Positions 17,626 to 26,473 of a DNA stretch of 64,000 nt are shown piece by piece (the first letter of the stretch is position 1; every line of letters begins with the position of its first letter). The translations under genes were made by a program, and so were the position numbers. The DNA lies in the NCBI GenBank assembly GCA_963849695.1, contig CAWKIT010000003.1:248001-312000 (forward strand). The letters are read 5' to 3'. The notes below the pieces were generated by a model that had not been told where the DNA came from, made no database searches, and worked only from the letters and a program-made list of their open reading frames with translations. This DNA comes from DASSUW01 sp963849695. Lineage in GTDB: Bacteria; Actinomycetota; Thermoleophilia; Solirubrobacterales; Solirubrobacteraceae.

Positions 17626-19005
17626 ATGACGACGATCGAGCCCGCCGCCGCACGGATCGACCGCGACCGAGTCGCTGCTCTCGCCGAGCGCCAACGCGCG
17701 ATCCACCGCGACCGCACGGCCGGCTCGGGGCGGATGTTCGAGCGCGCCGCGGCGGTCATGCCCGGGGGCGTGCCGTCGTCGTTCCAGCGCAACCATCCGT
17801 GGCCCGTCTACCTCTCACGCGGCGAAGGGGCGCGCGTCTGGGACGTCGACGGCAACGAGTACATCGACTTCCACAACGGCTTCGGCGTCATGTGCGTCGG
17901 CCACGCCAACCCCGTGATCGCCGCCGCCGTCAAGGCGCGGATGGACGACGGCACGCACTTCGCGGCGCCGACCGAGGGCTCGATCGCGGTCGCCGAGGAG
18001 CTCCGCCGCCGCTGGGGTCTCCCCCACTGGCGCTTCACGAACTCCGGCACCGAGTCGACGATGGACGCGATCCACCTCGCCCGCGCGGCGACCGGGCGCG
18101 AGCTGATCGTGAAGATCGAGGGCACCTACCACGGGCACCACGACGCCGTGATGGTGTCGGTCAAGCCGCTCCCGTCCGAGATGGGCGACCGCTCGGCGCC
18201 CGCCTCAGTGCCCTACGGCGAGGGCTATCCGGAGGCGCTGACCGGCCTCACCCGGGTGGTGCCGTTCAACGACGCCGAGGCGCTCGAGCGGCTCCTCGGC
18301 GAGATCGACGCCGCCGGCCTGATCATGGAGCCGGCGATGATGAACGTGAACATCGTGCCGCCCGTTCCCGGCTACCTCGAGCGCGTGCGCGAGCTGACGC
18401 GCGAGCACGGAGTGACGCTGATCTTCGACGAGGTCAAGACCGGCGCCGCGGTGGCGGCCGGCGGCGCCGCCGAGCTGTACGGCGTCACGCCCGACGTCGT
18501 GTGCCTGGCGAAGGCGATCTGCGGCGGCCTGCCGGGCGGCGCGATCGGGATGACCGACGAGCTGGCGCAGCTGATCGCCGACAACCGCGTCCGCCAGCAG
18601 GGCACCTTCAACGGGAACCCGCTGGTGATGGCGGCGGCGCAGGCGACGCTCACCGAGGTGCTCGACGACGTCGCCTACGAGCGCCTGCACGCCGCCAACC
18701 AGCGCCTGATGGCCGGCTGCGAGCGCGTGATCGCCGAGTACGGCCTGCCGGCGCACACGGTCGGCATGGGCTCGAAGGGCTGCGTGGTGTTCGCCACCGA
18801 CCCGGTCCGCGAGTACCGCGACTACTGCACGAAGATCAACCACGAGCTGACCGACCTGGCGTGGCTGTACCACATGAACAACGGGATCTTCATGACCCCG
18901 GGCCAGGACGAGGAGTGGACGCTGTCGGTGCTGCACGCCGACGCCGACCTCGCGCGCTACGTCGAGGTGTTCGAGGCCTTCGCGCGCGACGTCACGTCGG
19001 CGTAG
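17626..19005 (+). CDS. Class III PLP aminotransferase, glutamate-1-semialdehyde aminomutase-like
   Basis: The 459-residue protein contains VWDVDGNEYIDFHNGFGVM, the PLP phosphate-binding NSGTESTMDAI, TYHGHHDAV, the pyridine-binding Asp in LIFDEVKTG, and the Schiff-base Lys in VVCLAKAICGGLPGGA. The GSA-aminomutase-like architecture is clear, but the sequence lacks the surroundings of a heme-pathway operon. It is more likely a catabolic or biosynthetic aminotransferase of the HemL-like subgroup. A second member lies at 54.4-55.7 kb. It converges on a TetR gene with adjacent stops. Confidence 0.88.
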   Translation: MTTIEPAAARIDRDRVAALAERQRAIHRDRTAGSGRMFERAAAVMPGGVPSSFQRNHPWPVYLSRGEGARVWDVDGNEYIDFHNGFGVMCVGHANPVIAAAVKARMDDGTHFAAPTEGSIAVAEELRRRWGLPHWRFTNSGTESTMDAIHLARAATGRELIVKIEGTYHGHHDAVMVSVKPLPSEMGDRSAPASVPYGEGYPEALTGLTRVVPFNDAEALERLLGEIDAAGLIMEPAMMNVNIVPPVPGYLERVRELTREHGVTLIFDEVKTGAAVAAGGAAELYGVTPDVVCLAKAICGGLPGGAIGMTDELAQLIADNRVRQQGTFNGNPLVMAAAQATLTEVLDDVAYERLHAANQRLMAGCERVIAEYGLPAHTVGMGSKGCVVFATDPVREYRDYCTKINHELTDLAWLYHMNNGIFMTPGQDEEWTLSVLHADADLARYVEVFEAFARDVTSA

Positions 19006-19656
19006 TCAGGGCTTCCACCGCGCGAGCGCGTCCTGGAAGTCGCGGATGTGCAGCGCCTCGACCGGCAGGGGCTCGAGGTCGTCGCGCGGCCGCAGGCCGT
19101 CGAGCACGATCGCCAGGTAGCGCTTGTAGAGGTCGGGCTCGATGTCGCGCCCGAAGTCGACCATCGTGTTGAGCATGAAGTTGATCAGCGGGATGTCGCT
19201 GACCGCGATGTCGCTCCGGACCGCGCCCGCCTCCACCGCCCGCCGTACGAGCTTGGTCACCACCGGCGCGATCTGCTGTCGTGCCTGGTCGCTCCGCTCG
19301 CGCCCGCGGCCGGAGGAGAACAGGACCTCCTTGAGCCCGCGGTCGGTCGCCTGCAGCGCGAGCGCGCGCTCGAAGTAGCCGGTCAGCGCGAGCCAGGGGT
19401 CCGGGTCCTCCAGGCAGTCGCGGGCGATCTGGGCCAGCTCGCCGATCCGGTCCACCATCAGCGCGTCGATCAGCGCGTCCTTGTTCGGGTAGCGCCGGTA
19501 GGCGGTCCCGGTGCCGACGCCGGCATGGCGCGCGATGTCGTCGAGCGTCACGTCCAGCCCCCGGGTGGCGAACAGGTCCTTGGCGGCGGCCATCAGGCGC
19601 TGCCGGTTGCGCTCCGCGTCGGCGCGGAGCGGCGGGGCTGTGGGCTCGGTGCTCAC
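19006..19656 (-). CDS. TetR-family transcriptional repressor
   Basis: The 216-residue protein has the TetR HTH at residues 17-62 (LFATRGLDVTLDDIARHAGV then GTGTAYRRYPNKDALIDALM) and an all-helical ligand-binding domain. A GTG start is used. It is divergent from an EmrB/QacA-type exporter. The gap holds two palindromes with the shared core GGAGA/TCTCC, so the protein most likely represses both itself and the pump and is released by a pump substrate. Confidence 0.92.
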   Translation of the reverse strand: MSTEPTAPPLRADAERNRQRLMAAAKDLFATRGLDVTLDDIARHAGVGTGTAYRRYPNKDALIDALMVDRIGELAQIARDCLEDPDPWLALTGYFERALALQATDRGLKEVLFSSGRGRERSDQARQQIAPVVTKLVRRAVEAGAVRSDIAVSDIPLINFMLNTMVDFGRDIEPDLYKRYLAIVLDGLRPRDDLEPLPVEALHIRDFQDALARWKP

Positions 19657-19671
19657 ACCTTCATCCTAGAG

Positions 19672-19692
19672 AGTGGAGAGGACGTCTCCACT
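19672..19692. promoter_or_regulatory. TetR operator candidate 1
   Basis: AGTGGAGA at 19672-19679 and TCTCCACT at 19685-19692 form an 8-bp perfect inverted repeat with a 5-bp spacer, 15 bp upstream of the TetR start. The half-site core GGAGA recurs in the second palindrome. Confidence 0.65.
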
Positions 19693-19706
19693 TATGTTAG
19701 GCTAAA

Positions 19707-19723
19707 CGGAGATGTCATCTCCG
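19707..19723. promoter_or_regulatory. TetR operator candidate 2
   Basis: CGGAGATGTCATCTCCG is a perfect 17-bp palindrome located 15 bp upstream of the exporter ATG. It contains an in-frame ATG at 19712, which is why the downstream ATG with a good ribosome binding site is preferred as the gene start. Confidence 0.7.
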
Positions 19724-19738
19724 AATCGGAGGCTCCCC

Positions 19739-21181
19739 ATGGCAGATCCCCATTACGAACGCCGGTGGCTGATACTCGCGGTCATCGGCATCGCCCAGCT
19801 GCTGGTCGTGCTGGACGTGACGATCGTCAACATCGCGCTCCCCTCGGCCCAGCAGGACCTGGGCTTCTCCGACGACGATCGCCAATGGATCATCACCGCC
19901 TACGCGCTGGCGTTCGGCAGCCTGCTGCTGCTCGGCGGCCGCATCGCCGACCTCTTCGGCCGTAAATGGACGTTCATAGCCGGCCTGCTCGGCTTCGCCG
20001 GCGCGTCCGCGCTGGGCGGCGCGGCGCAGAGCTTCGGCCTTCTGGTCGGAGCGCGGGCGCTGCAGGGCGTGTTCGCGGCGATGCTCGCTCCCGCCGCGCT
20101 CTCGCTGCTCGCCACCACCTTCACCGACCCGTCCGAGCGCGGCAAGGCGTTCGGCATCTACGGCGCGATCGCCGGTGCCGGCGGCGCGTTCGGCCTGCTG
20201 CTCGGCGGCTTCCTCACCGAGGTGCTCGACTGGCGCTGGTGCCTGTACGTCTCGATCCTGTTCGCGGTCCCGGCGGCGGTCGGCGGGCTGCGTCTGCTCC
20301 ATCAGGTCGCGGCGCCGGAGCGCCCGCGGCTCGACATCCCCGGCACCGTCCTGGCTTCGTCCGGCCTGTTCGCGCTCGTGTACGGGATGGCGCACGCCGA
20401 GTCCGGCGGCTGGGGCGACCCGGTCACGCTCGCCTTCCTGGGTGCGAGCGCGGTGCTCCTGTTCGCGTTCGTGTGGCTGCAGCGACGGGTCGCGAACCCG
20501 CTGCTTCCGCTGCGCGTGGTGACCGACCGCAACCGCGGCGGCTCCTATCTGGCGATCGCGACGGCGGGCGCCGGGATCTTCGGCGTCTTCCTGTTCCTGA
20601 CCTTCTACCTGCAGAGCACGAAGGGCCTGTCGCCGCTCGAGACCGGGCTCGCGTTCCTGCCGATGAACTTCGCGATCATCATCACCGCGACGCTGGTGAA
20701 CACCAAGGTGCTCGCCCGCACCGGGCCGCGGCCGCTGATTCCGACCGGCATGCTGCTCGCCTCGCTCGGCATGGTGCTGCTCACGCGGATCGGCGTCGAC
20801 ACCGCGTACGCCTCGCACGTGCTGCCGTCGCTGATCCTCATCGGCGTCGGCTTCGGCCTCGTCGTCGCACCGTCGTTCGCGACCGCCACGCTCGGCGTGC
20901 CGCGGCACGACAGCGGCGTCGCCTCGGCGATGGTCAGCACGTCGCAGCAGGTCGGCGGCTCGATCGGTACCGCGCTGCTGAGCACGCTCGCCGTGTCGGC
21001 CGCGACCGACTACGTCGCCACCCACGGGCCGGGTCCGATGGCGGCGGTCGAGGGCTACGTCACCGCCTTCTGGTGGGCGGCGGCGATCTTCGCGGCCGGC
21101 GCGATCGTCACCGGCGCGCTGCTGCGCTCGGGCGTGAAGGTGCCGGCGCACGGCGGCTCGCCCGAGCCGGTGGCCGCCTGA
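19739..21181 (+). CDS. EmrB/QacA (DHA2) MFS drug exporter
   Basis: The ATG at 19739 is preceded by GGAGG at 19728-19732 and gives 480 residues. About 14 transmembrane helices are predicted. DHA2 motifs are visible: LDVTIVNIALPSAQQDLGFS with the membrane-embedded Asp in helix 1, GGRIADLFGRKWTFI (motif A), and GVFAAMLAPAALSLLATTF. The family extrudes hydrophobic drugs or dyes with proton antiport. The divergent TetR gene and two operators indicate ligand-induced expression. Confidence 0.92.
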   Translation: MADPHYERRWLILAVIGIAQLLVVLDVTIVNIALPSAQQDLGFSDDDRQWIITAYALAFGSLLLLGGRIADLFGRKWTFIAGLLGFAGASALGGAAQSFGLLVGARALQGVFAAMLAPAALSLLATTFTDPSERGKAFGIYGAIAGAGGAFGLLLGGFLTEVLDWRWCLYVSILFAVPAAVGGLRLLHQVAAPERPRLDIPGTVLASSGLFALVYGMAHAESGGWGDPVTLAFLGASAVLLFAFVWLQRRVANPLLPLRVVTDRNRGGSYLAIATAGAGIFGVFLFLTFYLQSTKGLSPLETGLAFLPMNFAIIITATLVNTKVLARTGPRPLIPTGMLLASLGMVLLTRIGVDTAYASHVLPSLILIGVGFGLVVAPSFATATLGVPRHDSGVASAMVSTSQQVGGSIGTALLSTLAVSAATDYVATHGPGPMAAVEGYVTAFWWAAAIFAAGAIVTGALLRSGVKVPAHGGSPEPVAA

Positions 21182-21239
21182 CCGCGGGCTACACCCGCTC
21201 GACCGAGCAGGCCGATCCCGTGCTCGAGAAGCCAAGCGG

Positions 21240-21420
21240 CGGGTCCGGACAACAGCGGCTGGTACGGCGGCGAGGGAGCCAGCCGCGCGGCCGGATCAAG
21301 CGGTTTCGTGGTGCTGTCCTGCCCTGGTATCGACATTTGATACTCAGGCAGGACAGCGGCCCGAATCCTGCCGCTCGGCCGGGCTCGCCGCCTCCCCACC
21401 CAGCGCAGTTGACGTTCGCC
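21240..21420. repeat. Palindromic repeat element related to the 45-kb element
   Basis: The right end ACCCAGCGCAGTTGACGTTC (21398 onward) differs by one missing base from the right end of the element at 45.0-45.3 kb. The left side (CAACAGCGGCTGG near 21250) is its imperfect inverse. Inside lies a hairpin in which GCTGTCCTGCC (21313-21323) pairs perfectly with GGCAGGACAGC (21347-21357). The element fills most of the 262-bp convergent gap between the exporter and the lipoprotein gene. Confidence 0.6.
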
Positions 21421-21443
21421 GGTGCATCGAACCGTCGGCGCGA

Positions 21444-22079
21444 TCAGCCGGCGCGGCTGAGTTCGCCGGACCCGTCGACGTTCTGGGTGACCTCCGGGTT
21501 GCCGTGGTAGCGCACGTCGCCGGAACCGTCGACGGCGACGTCGAGTCGCTCGCCCGCTCGCACGTCCAGGTCGCCTGATCCGCTTACGAACACGCGCGCC
21601 TCGCGCGCGGTCAGCTCGCCGAGATCGGCGTCGCCGGAGCCGTCGAGGTCGACCGCGAGCCGTGCGGCAGTGCCCGCGACCGCGATGTCGGCCGAGCCGT
21701 CCGACGTGACCTCGAACGCACCGGCGGCAACGCCGTCGGCGTCGATGTCACCGGACCCGGACGCCTCGATGCCCGCCAGCCTCGGCACCGAGACATCGAC
21801 GACGACGCTGTCGCCGCCCCAGCCGTCGTGGTCGAACGTCACCTGCAGCGTGCCGTCGTGCACCTCCGTGCGGACGTCGTCGATCACCTTCTCGCCGGCT
21901 CGCACCCGCACCCGCTGGGGCTCGCCGACGTGAAGTCGCAGGTCGACGGAGTCCTGGTTGTCGATGTGGGAGAACGCGGCGACTGCGCGATTCTGCGTGG
22001 TGCGCGGACCGTCGTCGCCGAGGGAGCAGCCGGCGAGCGCGAGGGCGCCGATCGCGGCGGGGATCAGGAGGAAGCGCAT
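21444..22079 (-). CDS. DUF2807 (GIN-domain) putative lipoprotein
   Basis: The 211-residue product begins MRFLLIPAAIGALALAGCS, a lipoprotein signal with lipobox LAGC, so it is probably membrane-anchored outside the cell. The mature protein carries the right-handed beta-helix-like DUF2807 repeats: ASGSGDIDADGV, TSDGSADIAVAG, DLDGSGDADLGEL, SGSGDLDVRAG and DGSGDVRYHG. Function is unknown. The N-terminal part (FSHIDNQDSVDLRLHVGEPQ) also fits the family. It is a monocistronic unit facing the exporter. Confidence 0.88.
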   Translation of the reverse strand: MRFLLIPAAIGALALAGCSLGDDGPRTTQNRAVAAFSHIDNQDSVDLRLHVGEPQRVRVRAGEKVIDDVRTEVHDGTLQVTFDHDGWGGDSVVVDVSVPRLAGIEASGSGDIDADGVAAGAFEVTSDGSADIAVAGTAARLAVDLDGSGDADLGELTAREARVFVSGSGDLDVRAGERLDVAVDGSGDVRYHGNPEVTQNVDGSGELSRAG

Positions 22080-22171
22080 TCCTCCACGCTAAGCCGGTAC
22101 CGCCGGCCGTTCGATCGAGGTGGCATGCGAGCGACGCGGATGGTCGCCGCTCTCGGGAGCTGCGGCTGCCC

Positions 22172-22657
22172 TCAGCGAGCGAGCGCGTAGCGCCAGACGA
22201 CGTTGCCGCGCTGCGTTGCCTCTCCGTCGTACCGGAAGCCGACCTTCTCGAGCACGCGATTCGACGCGTTGCGTTCCGCCAGCGTGTGGGCGATCACCGT
22301 GGCCACCCGCTCGTCGGCGAACGCCTCGGCGACCAGCGCGCGGGCGGCGGCGGTGGCGAGCCCGCGCCCCTGCCGGGCCTCCGCGATCTCGTATCCGATC
22401 TCTACGACGCCGTCGCTGGGTGGACCCTTGAAGCCGCCCCAGCCGACGAGCTCGGGCGGATCCTCGGTGACGAAGAACCGGCTGCCCCAGGCCGCGCCGC
22501 CGGGGTCCGCGGCAAGCGCGTCGCGGGTGCGCCGGAGTGCTTCCCGGAACGTCGCCCAGCCGGCGACGACATCGCGCCCGAGCGCTCGCGCAAGCGCGGG
22601 ATCACCCGCCAGCGCGGCATCGAACAAGTCCAGGTCTACACGGACGAGGCGGACCAC
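22172..22657 (-). CDS. GNAT-family N-acetyltransferase (RimJ/L-like)
   Basis: The GTG start gives 161 residues. The acetyl-CoA-binding segment is ARQGRGLATAAARALVAEAF and the C-terminal NRVLEKVGFRYDGEAT motif is typical of RimJ/RimL-type GNATs that acetylate protein N-termini or small amines. It is divergent from the LigD-like polymerase gene, 48 bp away. The substrate cannot be inferred. Confidence 0.88.
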   Translation of the reverse strand: MVRLVRVDLDLFDAALAGDPALARALGRDVVAGWATFREALRRTRDALAADPGGAAWGSRFFVTEDPPELVGWGGFKGPPSDGVVEIGYEIAEARQGRGLATAAARALVAEAFADERVATVIAHTLAERNASNRVLEKVGFRYDGEATQRGNVVWRYALAR

Positions 22658-22705
22658 CGGCGTACCCTTACCACTCTCCCCGCCTTCGCAGCGCTCTGTG
22701 CAATC

Positions 22706-23722
22706 GTGCACCGGGTGGCAGCGGACGACGAAGTGCTGGAGGTCGACGGGCGCGAGGTCCGGGTCTCCAGCCCCGGCAAGGTGCTGTTCTCGGAGCGCGG
22801 GGAGACCAAGCGCGATCTCGTCGAGTACTACCTGCGGGTGAGCGAGCCGCTGCTGCGCACGATGGGCGGCCGGCCGGTGCTCATGCAGCGCTTCCCCCGG
22901 GGCGCGGGAGGGCCGTCGTTCTTCCAGAAGCGCGTTCCCAAGAACGCGCCCGAATGGCTGGAGACGACGACGGTGATGACGGTCAACGGCACGCCGTCCC
23001 GCGCGCTGGTGATCGCCGACCTCGCGCACGTCGTGTGGGCCGTCAACCTCGGCTGCCTGGGCTTCCACGTGTGGCCCTACCTCGCCGCCGATCCCGACCA
23101 CTGCGACGAGCTGCGCCTGGATCTCGACCCGCAGCCGGGCACCGACTTCTCGCACGTCCGCGCCGCGGCCGCCGAGCTCAAGGCCCTGCTCGACGAGCTG
23201 AACGTCGTCGGCTACGCCAAGACGACCGGCAACCGCGGGTTGCACGTGTACCTCCGTCTGGAGCCGCGCTGGGACTCCTACGAGGTGCGATCCGCCGCGG
23301 TCGCGGTCGCCCGCGAGCTCGAGCGGCGTCGGCCCGACGTCATCACCGCGGCCTGGTGGAAGGAGGAGCGGGGCGAGCGCATCTTCATCGACTACAACCA
23401 GAACGCCCCGCACAAGACCGTCTTCGGCGCCTGGTCGGCGCGCGCCCGGCCCGGCGGGCAGGTGTCCGCGCCGCTGCGCTGGGACGAGGTCTCCGAGCTC
23501 CACCCGGATGAGCTGACCATGGCGACCGTCCCCGACCGCCGCGGCGACCCGTGGCAGGGCATCAACGACACCCCGCAGTCGCTCGAGCCGATGCTCGCCA
23601 TGCACGAACGCGACCGGGAGAGCGGCCTGCGCGACGCCCCGTGGCCGCCGGTGTACCCCAAGATGCCCGACGAGCCGCCACGGGTCGCCCCGAGTCGGGC
23701 CCGGAAGGACGCGGCCGGCTGA
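22706..23722 (+). CDS. Stand-alone LigD-type polymerase/primase domain protein (NHEJ)
   Basis: A GTG start at 22706 (or 22715) gives about 338 residues covering only the archaeo-eukaryotic-primase-like Pol domain. Visible motifs are SSPGKVLFSERGETKRDLVE, PVLMQRFPRGAGGPSFFQKR, the catalytic Asp pair in LRLDLDPQPGTDF, the nucleotide-binding TTGNRGLHVYL, and FIDYNQNAPHKT. Such domains fill gaps with ribonucleotides during non-homologous end joining. No ligase, nuclease or Ku gene is near, so it must cooperate with partners encoded elsewhere. Confidence 0.9.
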   Translation: MHRVAADDEVLEVDGREVRVSSPGKVLFSERGETKRDLVEYYLRVSEPLLRTMGGRPVLMQRFPRGAGGPSFFQKRVPKNAPEWLETTTVMTVNGTPSRALVIADLAHVVWAVNLGCLGFHVWPYLAADPDHCDELRLDLDPQPGTDFSHVRAAAAELKALLDELNVVGYAKTTGNRGLHVYLRLEPRWDSYEVRSAAVAVARELERRRPDVITAAWWKEERGERIFIDYNQNAPHKTVFGAWSARARPGGQVSAPLRWDEVSELHPDELTMATVPDRRGDPWQGINDTPQSLEPMLAMHERDRESGLRDAPWPPVYPKMPDEPPRVAPSRARKDAAG

Positions 23723-23731
23723 TCCGCGGCG

Positions 23732-24592
23732 TCAGGCGATCGCGTCGGCCAGGAGGTCGACCTGTCCGGGATCGGGATCGCACGGGAACAAGACCAGCTC
23801 GTCGCATCCCGCATCGGAGAATCCCTGGACGTACTGCTTGACGGTGGCTGCGTCCTTGGCCGCGCTGTCGGCGATCATGCCCGCGTACTCGCCGGTGAAG
23901 GCGTAGTAGTCGCGCAGATAGTCGTTCGCCGCCTGCTCGGCGCGGTCGCCCAGCGCGAAGTAGCCGAGCGCCATCAGGCGCGGCTCTCCCTCGCGCCCGG
24001 CCGCTTCCCACGCCGCGCGGGCCTTCGGCGCGCGCTCCCGGAACTGGTCCGGCGGGCCGCCGCCCATGATCCAGCCGTCGCCGTACCGTGCGGCGCGTTC
24101 GAAGGCCACGTCGACGGAGCCGCCCACCATCAGCCTTGGACGCCCGCGAACCGGCCGCGGTCCGACGGCGCCCGCGAGCCCGAACGACTCTCCCGCCCAC
24201 ACGTCGTGCCACTGCTGGAGCATCTCGTCGAAGATCCTGCCGCGCGCGTGGAAGTCGACGCCGGACGCGGTGTAGTCGTCCTCCCGCCCGCCGACGGCGA
24301 CCCCGAGCACGAGGCGGCCGTTCGAGAGGCGGTCGACGCTGGCGGCCTGCTTGGCGATGAGCATGCCGTTGGCGCGGTACGGGGCGATCAGGATCGTGCT
24401 CGCGAGACGGATCCGCTCGGTGACCGCCGCGGCCGCCGCCAATGCGACGAGCGGCTCGTAGTTGTCGTACACGAGGCGGTCGATGGTCCCGAGGCTCGAG
24501 AAGCCCCGCGCCTCCGCGCGCCGGGCCCACTCGAGCACCTGGTCGCGCTCGACGCCGCGGATCGTAGTCGGCAGCCCGATTGCGACTTCCAT
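23732..24592 (-). CDS. LLM-class (luciferase-like, probably F420-dependent) oxidoreductase
   Basis: Starting at MEVAIGLPTTIRG gives 286 residues, since the longer in-frame ORF adds a non-homologous Arg-rich leader. Family features are the TIM-barrel start, ATERIRLASTI-like segment VTERIRLASTILIAPYR, DRLSNGRLVLGVAVGGREDDY and the late RPRLMVGGSVDVAFERAARY. Members use F420 or FMN to reduce or oxidise small molecules. It ends 10 bp from the polymerase gene, convergently. Confidence 0.88.
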   Translation of the reverse strand: MEVAIGLPTTIRGVERDQVLEWARRAEARGFSSLGTIDRLVYDNYEPLVALAAAAAVTERIRLASTILIAPYRANGMLIAKQAASVDRLSNGRLVLGVAVGGREDDYTASGVDFHARGRIFDEMLQQWHDVWAGESFGLAGAVGPRPVRGRPRLMVGGSVDVAFERAARYGDGWIMGGGPPDQFRERAPKARAAWEAAGREGEPRLMALGYFALGDRAEQAANDYLRDYYAFTGEYAGMIADSAAKDAATVKQYVQGFSDAGCDELVLFPCDPDPGQVDLLADAIA

Positions 24593-24810
24593 CACGGTTG
24601 CCCGGCGCCGAGCAGCATCTCGGCCAGGCTGACCGCTGTGAGTGAACTTGCAAGATCCGACATCGCCACACCTCCCGCGCACCGACTACCCGCTATCGGA
24701 CTCCGTCATCCAGGAGACGAATTGGCGTCAGCGGGGCCCCTTGCCTGCTACGTTGCGCGGCCTCGAACGACGAGGCGCTAAAGGCGCCGCGCAACATTTC
24801 TGGGGGGAAT

Positions 24811-26433
24811 ATGTCTCATCGTTTCCAGGCAACGCCGAAGCGTGCCCGGCTGGGCATATGCCTGGCCGCGCTGCTGGCTGTAGCGCTGCTGCCAGGCCAG
24901 GCGGCAGCGGCCGCGCCGGCCAAGGCATGCGAGAAGCGTGCCAACAACACGTACGAGAAGCTGTTGGGCTGCGTGACGCTGGACGGCGTCCTCGAGCACG
25001 AGGAAGCGTTCCAGGCGATCGCCGACGCCAACGACGACCCGTTCTATCCGGGCACCCGTGCCGCCGGCACGGAGGGCTACGCCAACAGCGTCGAGTACGT
25101 CGCCGGCCTGCTCGAGGACGCCGGCTATGACGTGACGCTCGACCCCGTCGAGATCGAGTTCAACTTCCCGGCGACGCTGCGCCAGCTGACGCCGGTGGCG
25201 GCTACCTACGAGACCGGCGTGTTCACAGGAAGCGGCTCGGGCACCGTCCAGGGCCGGGTGATCCCGGTCGACATCAACCTCACCGGCGACCGCGCTTCGA
25301 CCAGTGGCTGCGAAGCCGCGGACTTCGCCGGCCTCGACTTCAGCGGTCCGGCCGATATCGCGCTGATCCAGCGCGGCAGCTGCAACTTCGGCACGAAGGC
25401 GCAGAACGCTCAGAACGCGGGCGCCGAGGCAGTGATCATCTTCAACCAGGGCAACACGCCCGACCGCGAGGCGCTGATCGTCGCCGACGCGTCCAGCCTC
25501 GACGACGGCACGGTCGTGAGCCACGACATCCCGGTAGTGGGCGCCAGCTTCGCGAACGGCGTCGCGCTGTCGCAGCCGGGCTCGACGGCGTTCATCAACG
25601 TCGACCCCGCCGAGACCCGCACCGACTACAACGTGATCGCGGAGCTCGAGGGCAAGAACCCTGACAACGTCGTGATGGCCGGCGCCCACCTCGACAGCGT
25701 CATCGAGGGCCCGGGGATCAACGACAACGGCTCCGGCTCCGCGGCGCTGCTGGAGACGGCCCTGAACATGGCCAACCTGAACCCGGAGAACACCTTGCGG
25801 TTCGCATGGTGGGCCGGCGAGGAGCAGGGCCTGGTCGGCTCGGCGGATTACGTCGCCGGGCTGTCGCAGGCCGAGCGCGACCGCATCGCGGTGTACATGA
25901 ACTACGACATGGTGGCGTCGCCGAACTACATCTTCATGGTGTACGACTCCGACGAGTCGACGTTCGAGGCGCCTGTCGCGATCCCGGACGGCTCGGAAGC
26001 GATCGAGGACCTTTACGAGTCGTACTACACCTGGATCGACGAGCCGTACGACGACACCGAGTTCTCGGGGCGCAGCGACTACGAGGCGTTCATCCTGGCC
26101 GGCATCCCGTCCGGCGGCCTGTTCACCGGCGCCGAGGAGATCAAGACCGCCGAGCAGCAGGCGATCTGGGGCGGCGTGGCCGGCGAGCAGTTCGACCCCT
26201 GCTACCACGAGGCGTGCGACGACATCGACAACCTCGATCTGCACGCGTTCGAGGTCAACAGCGACCTGATCGCCTTCGCGCAGTTGACGTTCGCCTACTC
26301 GACCGAGTCGGTCAACGGCGTCCGCGGCAAGCGCGTCCCCGGCCGGAAGTTCACCCTGCCGGCCCCGGCGGGCCCGGAGGGCACGTTCGCCGGTGAGGAC
26401 GGCGGTCACGGTCCGCACCAGGCGGGCTCGTAG
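24811..26433 (+). CDS. Secreted M28-family aminopeptidase with PA domain
   Basis: The 540-residue protein has a Sec signal peptide (LGICLAALLAVALLPGQAAA), a protease-associated domain at about 110-255 (FSGPADIALIQRGSCNFGTK, AQNAGAEAVIIFNQG), and an M28 catalytic domain. Zinc ligands and catalytic residues are seen in GAHLDSVIEGPGINDNGSGS, WWAGEEQGLVGS, MNYDMVASPNY and CYHEACDDI. It cleaves N-terminal residues from peptides outside the cell. GGGGGG precedes the ATG by 3 bp, and a strong terminator follows, so it is monocistronic. A Gly/His-rich C-terminal tail lies beyond the domain. Confidence 0.92.
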   Translation: MSHRFQATPKRARLGICLAALLAVALLPGQAAAAAPAKACEKRANNTYEKLLGCVTLDGVLEHEEAFQAIADANDDPFYPGTRAAGTEGYANSVEYVAGLLEDAGYDVTLDPVEIEFNFPATLRQLTPVAATYETGVFTGSGSGTVQGRVIPVDINLTGDRASTSGCEAADFAGLDFSGPADIALIQRGSCNFGTKAQNAQNAGAEAVIIFNQGNTPDREALIVADASSLDDGTVVSHDIPVVGASFANGVALSQPGSTAFINVDPAETRTDYNVIAELEGKNPDNVVMAGAHLDSVIEGPGINDNGSGSAALLETALNMANLNPENTLRFAWWAGEEQGLVGSADYVAGLSQAERDRIAVYMNYDMVASPNYIFMVYDSDESTFEAPVAIPDGSEAIEDLYESYYTWIDEPYDDTEFSGRSDYEAFILAGIPSGGLFTGAEEIKTAEQQAIWGGVAGEQFDPCYHEACDDIDNLDLHAFEVNSDLIAFAQLTFAYSTESVNGVRGKRVPGRKFTLPAPAGPEGTFAGEDGGHGPHQAGS

Positions 26434-26442
26434 GAAGTGCTC

Positions 26443-26473
26443 TGAGGGGGCGGCCCACGCGGCCGCCCCCTCA
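26443..26473 (+). terminator. Terminator hairpin after the M28 peptidase
   Basis: TGAGGGGGCGGCC (26443-26455) and GGCCGCCCCCTCA (26461-26473) form a perfect 13-bp stem with a 5-nt loop, 9 bp after the peptidase stop. Confidence 0.85.
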
